From contig CAZABB010000001.1 of assembly GCA_964483625.1 (NCBI GenBank), positions 1-64,000 of the forward strand: a DNA stretch of 64,000 nt, written 5' to 3'. Position 1 is the first letter of the stretch. Every line of letters begins with the position of its first letter. Shown here in pieces: positions 8,678-17,282 of this stretch. The position numbers and the translations under genes were made by a program. The DNA is from JAFGQU01 sp964483625 (lineage in GTDB: Bacteria; Omnitrophota; Gorgyraeia; Duberdicusellales; 4484-171). The notes below the pieces were generated by a model. It saw only the letters and a list, made by a program, of their open reading frames with translations. It ran no database searches and was not told the origin of the DNA.

Positions 8678-9646
8678 TCACGTCGTCGAAGCCGCCGTCT
8701 TCATCCGTTCCATCCTTTTCAGGGTCAGAGGGGGAACAAATCCGAATACCTTTGCCAACCGTTCTATTATCCTCACGGGTATCCTTACCAGTGCCGGGGG
8801 GATATGTACGATAAACGGCTTTTTGCGTAACGATTCCGCTAACAACGAAATCATTTCATTCAACGAATATGACTTTTTATCGCGTATTGCATACGTTTCG
8901 TTCCGATACCCCAAGGGCGCCGCCGAATGAATCGGGAACGGCGGGGAACTTCTATTCTCCCCAGGAGAAAAAACAGAATCGCGCGACGGGCATACGTCCC
9001 ACTCCCAGGTCCGGGAAGCATCGTTTTCAGTCTCTCTGTGGATAAGCGCGAGGGTCGCATCCACCAGATTATGCACGTCCAGAGCGGTAATCTTTCTGGT
9101 GCCGTCCCCGATGACAGGAACGATACCGAGACGAATAAAGGAAGCCAGCTTCTTCAGTTCTTTATCCGGATTCTGCCAGTCATACACTAACGGAGGACGC
9201 ACAATGACGTAAGGAACGCCGGATTTTTTGACGATCAGCTCAGATTCATATTTACTTCTTCCGTACGCCGATTCTCTATATTCGACGGCGGCAAGAGAAG
9301 AAAAATGGATAAAAGTTCCGATCCGGCCGGCGTATTCTTTACACGCTTCAATAAGGTTCTTCGTTCCTTCTACGTTTACCTTTCTGTATTGTGCGTCGTA
9401 TGACGACGAGACGGCGTTTATCGTACCTATCGCCGCCAGGTGAACCACAATATCGATACCGGCCGCGATATGCCGCAACGTTTCCGGTTCACGTATGTCA
9501 CCATACCACCGCCCGGCCTGATCCGGCAGACCGGCGGTATCACTCGTTCTTCTTATCAGACACCGCACACGATGACCTTTTGCGGCCAACTCTCTCGTCA
9601 CGTATCTGCCAATAAAACCCGTAGCGCCCGTTATGAGTATATGCAT
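8678..9646 (-). CDS. Extended short-chain dehydrogenase/epimerase (NAD-dependent)
   Basis: The protein has 322 residues. The N-terminal MHILITGATGFIGRYV is the GxxGxxG NAD(P)-binding loop of extended SDRs, with VVHLAAIGT further in. The catalytic YxxxK is AYGRSKYESE, followed by VRPPLVYDW. Relatives act on nucleotide sugars or on isoprenoid or steroid hydroxyls; which one applies here cannot be told. A low-complexity stretch around residues 205-235 (CPSRDSVFSPGENRSS) is an insertion relative to typical members. It is the only candidate sugar-nucleotide-type enzyme in the window. Confidence 0.87.
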   Translation of the reverse strand: MHILITGATGFIGRYVTRELAAKGHRVRCLIRRTSDTAGLPDQAGRWYGDIREPETLRHIAAGIDIVVHLAAIGTINAVSSSYDAQYRKVNVEGTKNLIEACKEYAGRIGTFIHFSSLAAVEYRESAYGRSKYESELIVKKSGVPYVIVRPPLVYDWQNPDKELKKLASFIRLGIVPVIGDGTRKITALDVHNLVDATLALIHRETENDASRTWEWDVCPSRDSVFSPGENRSSPPFPIHSAAPLGYRNETYAIRDKKSYSLNEMISLLAESLRKKPFIVHIPPALVRIPVRIIERLAKVFGFVPPLTLKRMERMKTAASTT

Positions 9647-9689
9647 TTCACATTATCTTTGGGAAAACGGAATATCCAAAATATTAGCT

Positions 9690-10736
9690 CTATTTACCGG
9701 CTCCGTCAAGATTCACCAAAAAATCTTTAATCACCCGGGCGATAACCCGATGCGCCTGCGGTCCAAAATGCCCGGTTTCTCTAAATGTCAGCCCTTCTTT
9801 TCGGGCCGCCTGAATGTGCGGCCGTACGAACACGCACGGCACATTCCTGCGTTGCCAGTAGACAGAGAATGCTTTTTCATATTTCAGCGTTTCCTCCGGG
9901 ACATCTTCGAGAAATATATCGCTCAAGTATACAAAAACCGGAACCGCGTTCATGTCTCTTACCGTCCTGACGATTTCCTCGAGAATCGCATTGGTCGCTT
10001 TTTCTTCTTCCGAAATATCATTCATTCGATGCGACAGCTTACAGACACACAGAGTTATCACATCGATAATCTTTGGTTTCCACCATTCGTTCTTCAGCAT
10101 CGCTTCCGGCGGGAGAACCGGTGAATGTTCCTTCCTGAGCCGACCGTTCATCAATCTGAATCTTGGTTTCGCGTAATCCCGGAAGTACAGCATATTACGC
10201 ACCATATCGACTTTCATAAATCCCAGGATGACAATATCCGGTTTATATTTCACTCCTTCTTCCTGAAGATAGACCAGCATCTGGTCATGCCCGTATCCGT
10301 GTACGCCGAAATTCAGAACTTCGCTGGAGGGAATCATGCGCTGCAGATAGAAAGAAAACGTCTCCTCATCACTCACCTCTTCGCCGAACGTATACGAATC
10401 CCCGAGGATTAGAATCCTCAGCGTGCCCCGCGGTTTATCGTAGGCATACTCGCGGTTTCCTCTCAGCCCGCGCGAGTTTGAATTAAGAACCTCGCGGTTA
10501 AAATAAAGCATATCGTCCAAACCGGCCTTCAAAGCCCATCCCCGTGTGGGGTGATATACGTCGAAGACATAGAAAATTTCAATTCCGTCTTCTTGATGGC
10601 GCCGTACCCACTTTATTCTCCAGGAAGCGCTACATTCATCCTGCAAAAATGATTCGTTCCTCAATATCAGACGGGATGAAATTTCAAAAAACAGGAAAAG
10701 CCCGATCACATAATACACATACCGGTATTTTTTCAT
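9690..10736 (-). CDS. SGNH/GDSL-type hydrolase, membrane-anchored
   Basis: The protein has 348 residues with one N-terminal membrane anchor (YVYYVIGLFLFFEI). Block I is ILILGDSYTFGEE with nucleophile S114. The C-terminal block is RETGHFGPQAH with H323; the usual DxxH aspartate appears as E320. The family includes esterases and O-acetyl-transfer/hydrolysis enzymes of extracellular glycans. A good ribosome site (GGAAAG) sits three bases before the ATG. The gene stands between the SDR and the sugar isomerase, which fits a role in acyl decoration of a sugar polymer. Another SGNH protein is at 40126-41793. Confidence 0.8.
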   Translation of the reverse strand: MKKYRYVYYVIGLFLFFEISSRLILRNESFLQDECSASWRIKWVRRHQEDGIEIFYVFDVYHPTRGWALKAGLDDMLYFNREVLNSNSRGLRGNREYAYDKPRGTLRILILGDSYTFGEEVSDEETFSFYLQRMIPSSEVLNFGVHGYGHDQMLVYLQEEGVKYKPDIVILGFMKVDMVRNMLYFRDYAKPRFRLMNGRLRKEHSPVLPPEAMLKNEWWKPKIIDVITLCVCKLSHRMNDISEEEKATNAILEEIVRTVRDMNAVPVFVYLSDIFLEDVPEETLKYEKAFSVYWQRRNVPCVFVRPHIQAARKEGLTFRETGHFGPQAHRVIARVIKDFLVNLDGAGK

Positions 10737-10769
10737 AAGCTTTCCGTCTCTTCCGTTAAGTGAACGAAG

Positions 10770-11594
10770 CTAGGTAAACGCGGCGCGGCAAAAAGACAGG
10801 CTCGCCCTGATATTACGGGCGATCTTTTTTTTATTCCCGACGCCTAAAGCCCGAGAACTCATCTCGAGCGTAACGATCCCCGGATAACGATCCCGCTTCA
10901 GGCGCTTTAAAAACCGCTCTAACGGCAATCGGCCTTCGGTTATCAGGCTGTGTTCTCTTCCGTTATAATTGGAAAGATGAACATGCGCTATGCGTTTCTT
11001 CAGGCATTCGTACGCTTCCAGGAGGTCTATTCCCCATGTGCCTACGTGAGTTGTATCGAACGCCACGTGATCAAACCTTTTGAGCTGATCGAGGTTATTG
11101 AACCGATACGGGTTCAGGCGGACATCCCCCCAACGCATATCGGGCAGGTTTTCCAGGACGATGGTAACCGGGGTATTATCCTGGAAAGATTTCAATTCGC
11201 GCGTTAACCATCGAGCATACCGCTTCTGCCCACCGAAAGGAAAATGGAGCAATATGTCGGCAAGCATCTCGGTTGTTCCCACCCGTACCAAGCGCAACGG
11301 CGGATGAATCACTGTGACGCGGGCGCCGACCGCCTCGGCAAGGGCGATCGAATGCTTTACCCTTTCAATTTCATCCACGGGACAGCCGGAGATATATCCG
11401 TTAAAAGGGCTATGGATGCTCAGGATAGGAACTCCGTACTCATCCCGAAGACGATTCAAGTAGCCCGCCGAATACGCCGACCGATACCGGTTGGCCAATA
11501 TTTCCAGACCGTCAAACCCGACATTGTGTGCGAGCTCAAACGCATATCTGAGAGGATAAGGATATACTGAACCCGCTGATAAAGCGAACATCAT
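10770..11594 (-). CDS. Sugar phosphate isomerase/epimerase-type TIM-barrel protein
   Basis: The protein has 274 residues. It has the AP-endonuclease-2-like (xylose isomerase-like) fold pattern: FDGLEILANR, ILSIHSPFNGY, VTVIHPP, IVLENLP, VAFDTTHVGTWG, IAHVHLSNYNGREH and VTLEMSS. The histidine, glutamate and aspartate residues at strand ends fit the metal-binding set of this superfamily. Members include IolE/IolI-type inositol enzymes and hydroxypyruvate isomerases. Its position 12 bases downstream of myo-inositol-phosphate synthase makes an inositol-related substrate plausible, but that is inference. Confidence 0.8.
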   Translation of the reverse strand: MMFALSAGSVYPYPLRYAFELAHNVGFDGLEILANRYRSAYSAGYLNRLRDEYGVPILSIHSPFNGYISGCPVDEIERVKHSIALAEAVGARVTVIHPPLRLVRVGTTEMLADILLHFPFGGQKRYARWLTRELKSFQDNTPVTIVLENLPDMRWGDVRLNPYRFNNLDQLKRFDHVAFDTTHVGTWGIDLLEAYECLKKRIAHVHLSNYNGREHSLITEGRLPLERFLKRLKRDRYPGIVTLEMSSRALGVGNKKKIARNIRASLSFCRAAFT

Positions 11595-11606
11595 ACATCT
11601 CTTTAT

Positions 11607-12698
11607 TTATGTATCGATCCGGCCGGCGACAAAATCGTCAACCATCCGTTTCGCCTGAAAATCAGAATATTGCACCGGGGGACGCTTCATCGCGTACGCC
11701 GAAAGAGAAGTTAAAACCCCGCCTCGCCTCCTGTCCAGAGCCAATTTGCACCCCCGGATCACATCGATAACAACCCCGGCACTGTTGGGAGAATCTTCCA
11801 CCGAAAGTTTCACATCGAGTTCTATCGGCAGCCCCCCGAATCCCCGTCCTTTCAGAGTGATGAAACAAACTTTGTTGTCTTTTAACCAAGATACATAGTC
11901 GGTAGGACTTATATGGACATCTTCTTCCGCGAACGGACTGTCCGATTGCGATTTTACTGATTCGGCTTTTGATATCTTCTTCAGCTTGAGCCTTTTAAAA
12001 TCGAGCATATTAAGAAAATCGGTATTCCCTCCGACATTCAGCTGATATGTGCTGTCAACCTTTACGCCTCTTTCGCTGAATAACTTCACTAATGTTCTAT
12101 GGAGTACCGTCGCGCCTAACTGAGATTTGATATCATCACCCACCAGAGGAAGGTTCTTATCTTTAAATTTCTCCGCCCATTGCGAATCGGAAGCTATAAA
12201 AACGGGGATATTGTTCACAAAGGCGGTATGAGAATCCAGACAGCATTGCGCATAGAATTTCGTCGCTTGCTCGGCACCAACGGGGAGATAATTCAACAGC
12301 ATATCGGCTTTACTTTCCTTTAAAAGCGCAACGATATCACAGGACGGCGCGGCCGAAATCAAGAACGTTTTTTCCGAAGGGTAGTTCTTCATCTGGTCGT
12401 TCACTCCATCCCCGACGACACCCATATTCACTTTTACGCCGCGGGCGGGTATATCGTTCTGAAAGATGGTACCGCAGTTTGGTCTTTCAAAGATGGCACG
12501 CGCGATATCTTTTCCCACTTTTCGTTCATCGACATCAATCGCGGCGACCACTTCTATATCTTCCGGGGTATATCCGCCCATACTGTAGGACGTCAGCCCC
12601 ATATCGCTGTTCCTCCTGTTTCTATAGTATTCTATTCCCTGAAGCAAACTGCTGGCACAATTGCCGACACCGACAATGGCAATCTTTATCCTGCTCAT
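11607..12698 (-). CDS. ino1: Myo-inositol-1-phosphate synthase
   Basis: The protein has 363 residues, the prokaryotic length. It converts glucose-6-phosphate to inositol-3-phosphate using NAD. The NAD-binding loop is IAIVGVGNCASSL near residues 6-18. Family landmarks include VNNIPVFIAS, GDDIKSQLGATVLHR and NVGGNTDFLNM. The start at 12698 is chosen because AAAGAGG lies just upstream and the ATG overlaps the stop of the methyltransferase gene (ATGA); a 12-codon longer frame exists. It implies inositol lipid or another inositol-derived product, or an aminocyclitol precursor. Confidence 0.93.
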   Translation of the reverse strand: MSRIKIAIVGVGNCASSLLQGIEYYRNRRNSDMGLTSYSMGGYTPEDIEVVAAIDVDERKVGKDIARAIFERPNCGTIFQNDIPARGVKVNMGVVGDGVNDQMKNYPSEKTFLISAAPSCDIVALLKESKADMLLNYLPVGAEQATKFYAQCCLDSHTAFVNNIPVFIASDSQWAEKFKDKNLPLVGDDIKSQLGATVLHRTLVKLFSERGVKVDSTYQLNVGGNTDFLNMLDFKRLKLKKISKAESVKSQSDSPFAEEDVHISPTDYVSWLKDNKVCFITLKGRGFGGLPIELDVKLSVEDSPNSAGVVIDVIRGCKLALDRRRGGVLTSLSAYAMKRPPVQYSDFQAKRMVDDFVAGRIDT

Positions 12699-13441
12699 CC
12701 GGCTTCCTCTTTCTTCCGGCTGTCTTTTACGCATACAAACAGAAAATTACGGGCGAACAGCGCGGGAAGAATTTTGTACAGTCCGGAATAATATATCCCT
12801 TCCCCTATTATTCTCAATTTTTTCCAGGGTTCCTCGCTTATCCGTTGCGGAAAATAATACTTCCGGGAAATACAGACCAGACCGGTTTTCTCAACCAGCT
12901 TCTCCAGGACATTCCGGGAAAAGACACGGATATGTTCCGAAAACAATGCATCCCGCTTGTGATATACGTCCGTTATATCTTTAAATGCCCCGCAGAGAAA
13001 ATAAAACCTGTTCACTATATTCAGCATATTGGGAACCGAGATGACCAGAATGCCGTTGTCTTTCACAACCCGTCTACACTCGCCCAGGAGGGATTCCGGA
13101 TCAAGCGCATGTTCCAATACATCCATAATTAAAATAGCATCGAAAGACTTGTCGGTAAAGGGGATTCCCCCGTCAATATCGCCCAAAACAACTTTAACAC
13201 CTTTGGCCGAAGCCTCCTTGAGCGCTTTCTCGCACATATCAAGGCCTATGACCGTATGGGCGGCGGTTAAATCTTCGCTCATACTGCCGCGGCCGCACCC
13301 CATATCCAGGATAAGAAAATTATTCCGCTGTATTTTCTTTTTCACTAACTCTCGTCTCCATTTCTCATAAGGCCCCAGTGCCGTTTCCTGCCAAACTGCG
13401 AGACGATGCCAGTAATCTGTGGAATATTTTTTTATATCCAT
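12695..13441 (-). CDS. Class I SAM-dependent methyltransferase
   Basis: The protein has 248 residues. Motif I is FLILDMGCGRGSMSEDL, then VIGLDMCEKAL, LGDIDGGIPF, DKSFDAILIMDVLEHALDPE and VKDNGILVISVPN, a Methyltransf_11-type layout. The tail is hydrophobic and basic (YKILPALFARNFLFVCVK), suggesting contact with a membrane or lipid substrate. It is translationally coupled to the inositol-phosphate synthase gene by an ATGA overlap and preceded at six bases by a GT2 gene. The acceptor is unknown. Confidence 0.88.
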   Translation of the reverse strand: MDIKKYSTDYWHRLAVWQETALGPYEKWRRELVKKKIQRNNFLILDMGCGRGSMSEDLTAAHTVIGLDMCEKALKEASAKGVKVVLGDIDGGIPFTDKSFDAILIMDVLEHALDPESLLGECRRVVKDNGILVISVPNMLNIVNRFYFLCGAFKDITDVYHKRDALFSEHIRVFSRNVLEKLVEKTGLVCISRKYYFPQRISEEPWKKLRIIGEGIYYSGLYKILPALFARNFLFVCVKDSRKKEEAG

Positions 13442-13447
13442 ACGTTT

Positions 13448-14470
13448 CTATCCGCCGCTCATAGGGGCGGATTCCTGACCCCGGTAAACCGGCCGGGAAG
13501 GCAGTCTCTGTTTGAAAACAATTTCGTAGAGAACACCCGTCTTAAATATCAATCTGGTAACAAGCACGACGAAAAATTCACCAAGAGCACGGAAAGGAAG
13601 CTGGAATTCTTCCCGGTGTTTTACCATGGACGCGGCGACGATCAGGAAGGGAGACAGGATAAAAAATACCGTCTTTCTGATCCCTGCGGGAACATTCACA
13701 TCAAAATGCCTGTTGAAAAAATACATCTGCGCATACCCTCTTCCATAAATAAAGTACTGTTTCGCCAGGGCGGCAAACGCAGCCCGGTGATAATGCTTCA
13801 CGGTGATACCGGGAATGTAGAGCAGTTTTCTCCCCTCACGGCAAAGAGATAAATGCAGACTAAGATCATCACAATTTATTAAACGTTCATCAAATCTGAA
13901 TTTTTTGAATATATCTTTCTTATAGGAAATATTGCAGCCGCGAAGGTGTACCGCCTCAAAAGGCTTATCTTCCCGCCTGAAATACCGGCGCAGAAATGAG
14001 GAATCCGCCGGAGTATTTTCAATAATATCATTGTCGTCCCATATGATCTGACTGACACGGTGGAAAAAATTATTTTTTAAAGCGGGGATCGCTTTCCCCC
14101 CTATCGCCATGACGCGGGGATACATATTGTGGAATTTCAAAATATTCTCGACCCACATCTTATCGCAAACGCAATCATCGTCGGTTAACGCGATCACATC
14201 TCCCGCACAATACCGCAGACCCGTATTCCTTGCCGTGGCGATATTCCTCCGTCTGCGTTCCGTGACGCATCGAAACGTCGGGAAACGGACCCGGTATCCG
14301 GCAACGACCTCCGGAGTGTTATCCGTCGAACCATTATCCACAACAATAACCTCTTCGGGCATTCTGGTCTGAACAAGCAGACTGTCCAGACAGTTTTTCA
14401 AAAGCTCCGCTCTATTGAGCGTGACGACCAGCACCGAGATTTTCGGGGGAGAACATGTCGCATTTCTCAT
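13448..14470 (-). CDS. Family 2 glycosyltransferase
   Basis: The protein has 340 residues. The GT-A fold starts at ISVLVVTLNRAELLKNC with VIVVDNGSTDNTPEV. The metal-binding motif is ALTDDDC, and RGCNISYKKDIFKKF is the usual post-DxD segment. A hydrophobic C-terminal stretch (TVFFILSPFLIVAASM) may attach it to the membrane. It transfers a sugar from a nucleotide donor in an inverting reaction; donor and acceptor are unknown. The start overlaps the upstream membrane gene by 59 bases, with no good alternative ATG. Confidence 0.88.
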   Translation of the reverse strand: MRNATCSPPKISVLVVTLNRAELLKNCLDSLLVQTRMPEEVIVVDNGSTDNTPEVVAGYRVRFPTFRCVTERRRRNIATARNTGLRYCAGDVIALTDDDCVCDKMWVENILKFHNMYPRVMAIGGKAIPALKNNFFHRVSQIIWDDNDIIENTPADSSFLRRYFRREDKPFEAVHLRGCNISYKKDIFKKFRFDERLINCDDLSLHLSLCREGRKLLYIPGITVKHYHRAAFAALAKQYFIYGRGYAQMYFFNRHFDVNVPAGIRKTVFFILSPFLIVAASMVKHREEFQLPFRALGEFFVVLVTRLIFKTGVLYEIVFKQRLPSRPVYRGQESAPMSGG

Positions 14471-16004
14471 AAAGTTCTACGAAGAGACCATCGAATTCCC
14501 TGCTTTCTAATTTCCTGTATTTTTTTCCTAACCATTCCTTCACTGCCAGAGAGTTCGGTTCCAGAACACCCGTTCTGAACCAGGAAGAAGAAATCAACCA
14601 TATCCTTTCGAAATTATACTTTTCGATATCCCGGCTTAAATCAATTACTCCCGGCGGGACTATCCCATCCTGCCTTTCCCGCTCCTCCCACGAACGTATC
14701 TCCTTACGCCAATATGTGTCCTGCTCGGAATAGAATGTGAAATAATACGAACCTACGGGATCACGACAGCCAAAATAGTACCATAAAGAGGGCACACTGC
14801 TCGGATGCGTGTGCGCGATGATATCATTTTTTTCCAGTTTCCTCTTTAGATATCCCGCCACGGAAACAAAATCCTTCTTAGGACACACTCCCACCGAATG
14901 CCGATTGCCGTATCCCAAAGGCATAAAGCCCGTATAATAATTAGACAGAGATACCACCGTCAACAGAACGACTCCGGCGCCGAGAAGAAACCTCACCCCG
15001 TATGCGCCTATACCGGTCACTCCCGAAGCGACGATAATATAATAAAACGGGGAAACCGCCATATTTTGCCGGTCAAGGTATATGGGTATCCATTGGGAGA
15101 AAAAAAAAGAGGCAAAAACAGGTGCAAATAAAAATACAAGCAGAAACGACACGTTTTGAGCGCGGCGGCGGCAGTAGAAAATACCGCCGATAAACAACAG
15201 AGTACATAAAATCGATCCCGGAAGATAGGCGTGGTTCGGAGCGTTGTACCCCAACGTGAAATTTTCAAAAGTAGCTAAAAGAGAACGAGGAACAGGCGTA
15301 GACAGCCAAAACGCATCTTTTACCCAGTTGAGGTGGCTGAAAGCCTCCTTAAACCAGGGACTGAAGACAGGGAGAATCACAAGATAACTTATCAACCATT
15401 TCCTGACCGGTACTTTTTCTCTTCGAAAAAAAAGGAAAGGTATACCGGCCAAAATCACCCAGAAGGTAAAATAAGACACATAAAGGCCGAGAATAGCCGA
15501 GAGCGCAAAAGAAATCCAAAGCCACGATTTATCTTCTTTTACGGCGCGTACAAAAAAATACACTATTGCCATTATGAAACAAGGCAACAAAGTGTATTCT
15601 CTCACCTCCTGCGCATACCAGATATGAAGGGGAGAAATAGCCAGGAGAAACGCGCTGATCAATCCCGTCTTTCTGTCGACAAACAGACTCGCCAATGTAT
15701 ATATCCAGAATATGGAGATCACGCCGAACAGCACCGAAAGGGAACGCAGAGCAGCTTCACCTCTGCCAAATACTCTGATCCAGAGGCTCAGTAACGCATA
15801 ATATAAAGGAGGCTGGGGACTTGATGAAGAATAATTTTCCACGATACGTACACTCACGGCTTCATCATACCAGAGATCATTGGCATCCAATCTATACATC
15901 CTCAGAGCCGTTCCGAGGAGGATAATGAGAAAGAGGACAATAATGACCTTTTGATTTCGCATATGCAGGAGAAGTGTCATAAGGATATGCCGGTTTTCAT
16001 GCAA
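14412..16004 (-). CDS. GT39-type (PMT/ArnT-like) membrane glycosyltransferase
   Basis: The protein has 530 residues with roughly ten membrane segments in the first ~350. The first extracytoplasmic loop has LWYDEA with D47-E48, the acidic pair of polyprenyl-phosphate-sugar-dependent transferases, and later QPPLYY. It ends in a soluble domain of ~150 residues. Such enzymes use a polyprenyl-phosphate sugar on the outer face of the membrane to glycosylate lipids, proteins or polymers. The polyprenol synthase-like GT2 at 41823 could supply the donor (inference). Start ATG 16004; alternatives at 15980 and 15962. A second family member is at 32062. Confidence 0.87.
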   Translation of the reverse strand: MHENRHILMTLLLHMRNQKVIIVLFLIILLGTALRMYRLDANDLWYDEAVSVRIVENYSSSSPQPPLYYALLSLWIRVFGRGEAALRSLSVLFGVISIFWIYTLASLFVDRKTGLISAFLLAISPLHIWYAQEVREYTLLPCFIMAIVYFFVRAVKEDKSWLWISFALSAILGLYVSYFTFWVILAGIPFLFFRREKVPVRKWLISYLVILPVFSPWFKEAFSHLNWVKDAFWLSTPVPRSLLATFENFTLGYNAPNHAYLPGSILCTLLFIGGIFYCRRRAQNVSFLLVFLFAPVFASFFFSQWIPIYLDRQNMAVSPFYYIIVASGVTGIGAYGVRFLLGAGVVLLTVVSLSNYYTGFMPLGYGNRHSVGVCPKKDFVSVAGYLKRKLEKNDIIAHTHPSSVPSLWYYFGCRDPVGSYYFTFYSEQDTYWRKEIRSWEERERQDGIVPPGVIDLSRDIEKYNFERIWLISSSWFRTGVLEPNSLAVKEWLGKKYRKLESREFDGLFVELYEKCDMFSPENLGAGRHAQ

Positions 16005-16055
16005 AACGTCTTCTCTGTAAAAATAAATGATCCATGGAAATACCTGCCGTTAAGA

Positions 16056-16985
16056 TTAAACCGGGGGTTTATCTTGCTCGACCTCCCATATATAGGGGTT
16101 TTTCTCCCGTATGTAGAAGTCGCATAAGCCCATTATTCTTGCATACGCCTCAAGAATCACGGCACCCGCCATCCAGAAAAAATAATTGAAGCCGCCTTCC
16201 AAATTGCGCACAACCAGGCTGAAAATGCGCAGATTGCTCAGGCTGGAAACGGCATACCCCGCTGTTTTTTTCAAATGAAGATGCCCGGTATAAACTCTCC
16301 TCCTCTGAGCAAGATAGGCCTTTACGGTACGAGGCCCCCTGTTGTAAACAACCGCTTCAGGAACGTAACATAAACGATACCCTTTCCGTACAACCAATGC
16401 CTCGATCGCCGCCTCATCGACCGCCGTGTCGCCCGGTATTCTCGTTACCACCGCCTTTCTAAAAGCAACCAGCTCTCCCAATTTGGGATATTTTAACGCT
16501 AATTTATGATGCAGCAACCACAGCCGATGCACGGCAAATCCCAGGAAATTCTCGGGAGTATCCCGGGGAACGGAACGGCCGCCGACCATTCCTGTATCGG
16601 GGATCGTAAAGGGCTTGAGAAGATTCTTAATCGTGTCTTTACACGGCACGGTGTCGCCGCTCTCTAGAATACAGATATCCGCAGAGGTCTGTTGGAGAAA
16701 ATAATTTACCGCCGAGGCTTTTCCCAACCGTTCTTTTTGAACGAAAAGCCGTATTCGTCTATCGCGTTCTTTAAATCTCTTTACAACGTCTTCGGTATTG
16801 TCGGTACATCCGCTGGCTATAACCACTATTTCATGAATAGTAAAACATCCCGGTTCCTGAGCGATTAATCCCTCTAATAACCGACTAATGTTGGCCTGCT
16901 CATTATAAACGGGTATCCCGATACTGCAGGTAAGAATCCTTGTTTCCGTATGCGTAGCATCCATGGGCGAAACGAAACAAATCAT
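16056..16985 (-). CDS. Family 2 glycosyltransferase, membrane-associated
   Basis: The protein has 309 residues from ATG 16985. The frame stays open to a GTG at 17075, but the extra residues look non-conserved; ATG 16964 is another choice. The GT-A core is CSIGIPVYNEQANISRL with IVVIASGCTDNTEDV. The position of DxD is occupied by ESGDT. LAQRRRVYTGHLH corresponds to the Q/RxxRW region of processive or membrane enzymes. The C-terminus is hydrophobic. It is the first gene of a long minus-strand run and divergent from the next operon. Confidence 0.84.
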   Translation of the reverse strand: MICFVSPMDATHTETRILTCSIGIPVYNEQANISRLLEGLIAQEPGCFTIHEIVVIASGCTDNTEDVVKRFKERDRRIRLFVQKERLGKASAVNYFLQQTSADICILESGDTVPCKDTIKNLLKPFTIPDTGMVGGRSVPRDTPENFLGFAVHRLWLLHHKLALKYPKLGELVAFRKAVVTRIPGDTAVDEAAIEALVVRKGYRLCYVPEAVVYNRGPRTVKAYLAQRRRVYTGHLHLKKTAGYAVSSLSNLRIFSLVVRNLEGGFNYFFWMAGAVILEAYARIMGLCDFYIREKNPYIWEVEQDKPPV

Positions 16986-17180
16986 TGTTAAAAGAAATTC
17001 TCCCTCCCTATGAAATATACGTATTATCTCATAAAAATTACTCAATATGAAGCGTTTCATCGGAATACCAAACACCGAAACAAAAGGCCGGTCTCCCTCC
17101 GCATGAGGCTTTCCACAAATATTCTTTTTAAAATAATTCTTTTCCTTTTTGAATCTTTTCCGACAGGGATATGTTTTATC

Positions 17181-17209
17181 TTTACTTGTCTCTCACATTT
17201 TGGCATAAT
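17181..17209 (+). promoter_or_regulatory. Candidate promoter for the 17283-29901 operon
   Basis: TTTACT at 17181-17186 and CATAAT at 17204-17209 are 17 bases apart, giving a leader of about 67-70 bases before ATG 17283. The -35 hexamer is the same as in the candidate promoter at 113-141. This divergent region (16986-17282) otherwise shows no gene; the plus frame is open back to 17010 but that part has no recognisable domain. Confidence 0.4.
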
Positions 17210-17282
17210 TACTTTTACGCATAGGAAAAGTTTTTCCCTTATCCGACAGACACCTGCCTCACTCCTGAGGCTTACGGAAAGA

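Noticed and set aside
17010..17282. N-terminal extension of the radical SAM protein starting at 17283
   Set aside because: The extra 91 residues have no domain, cover the divergent promoter region, and the family-typical start MNIKVALINP is at 17283 behind a ribosome site.
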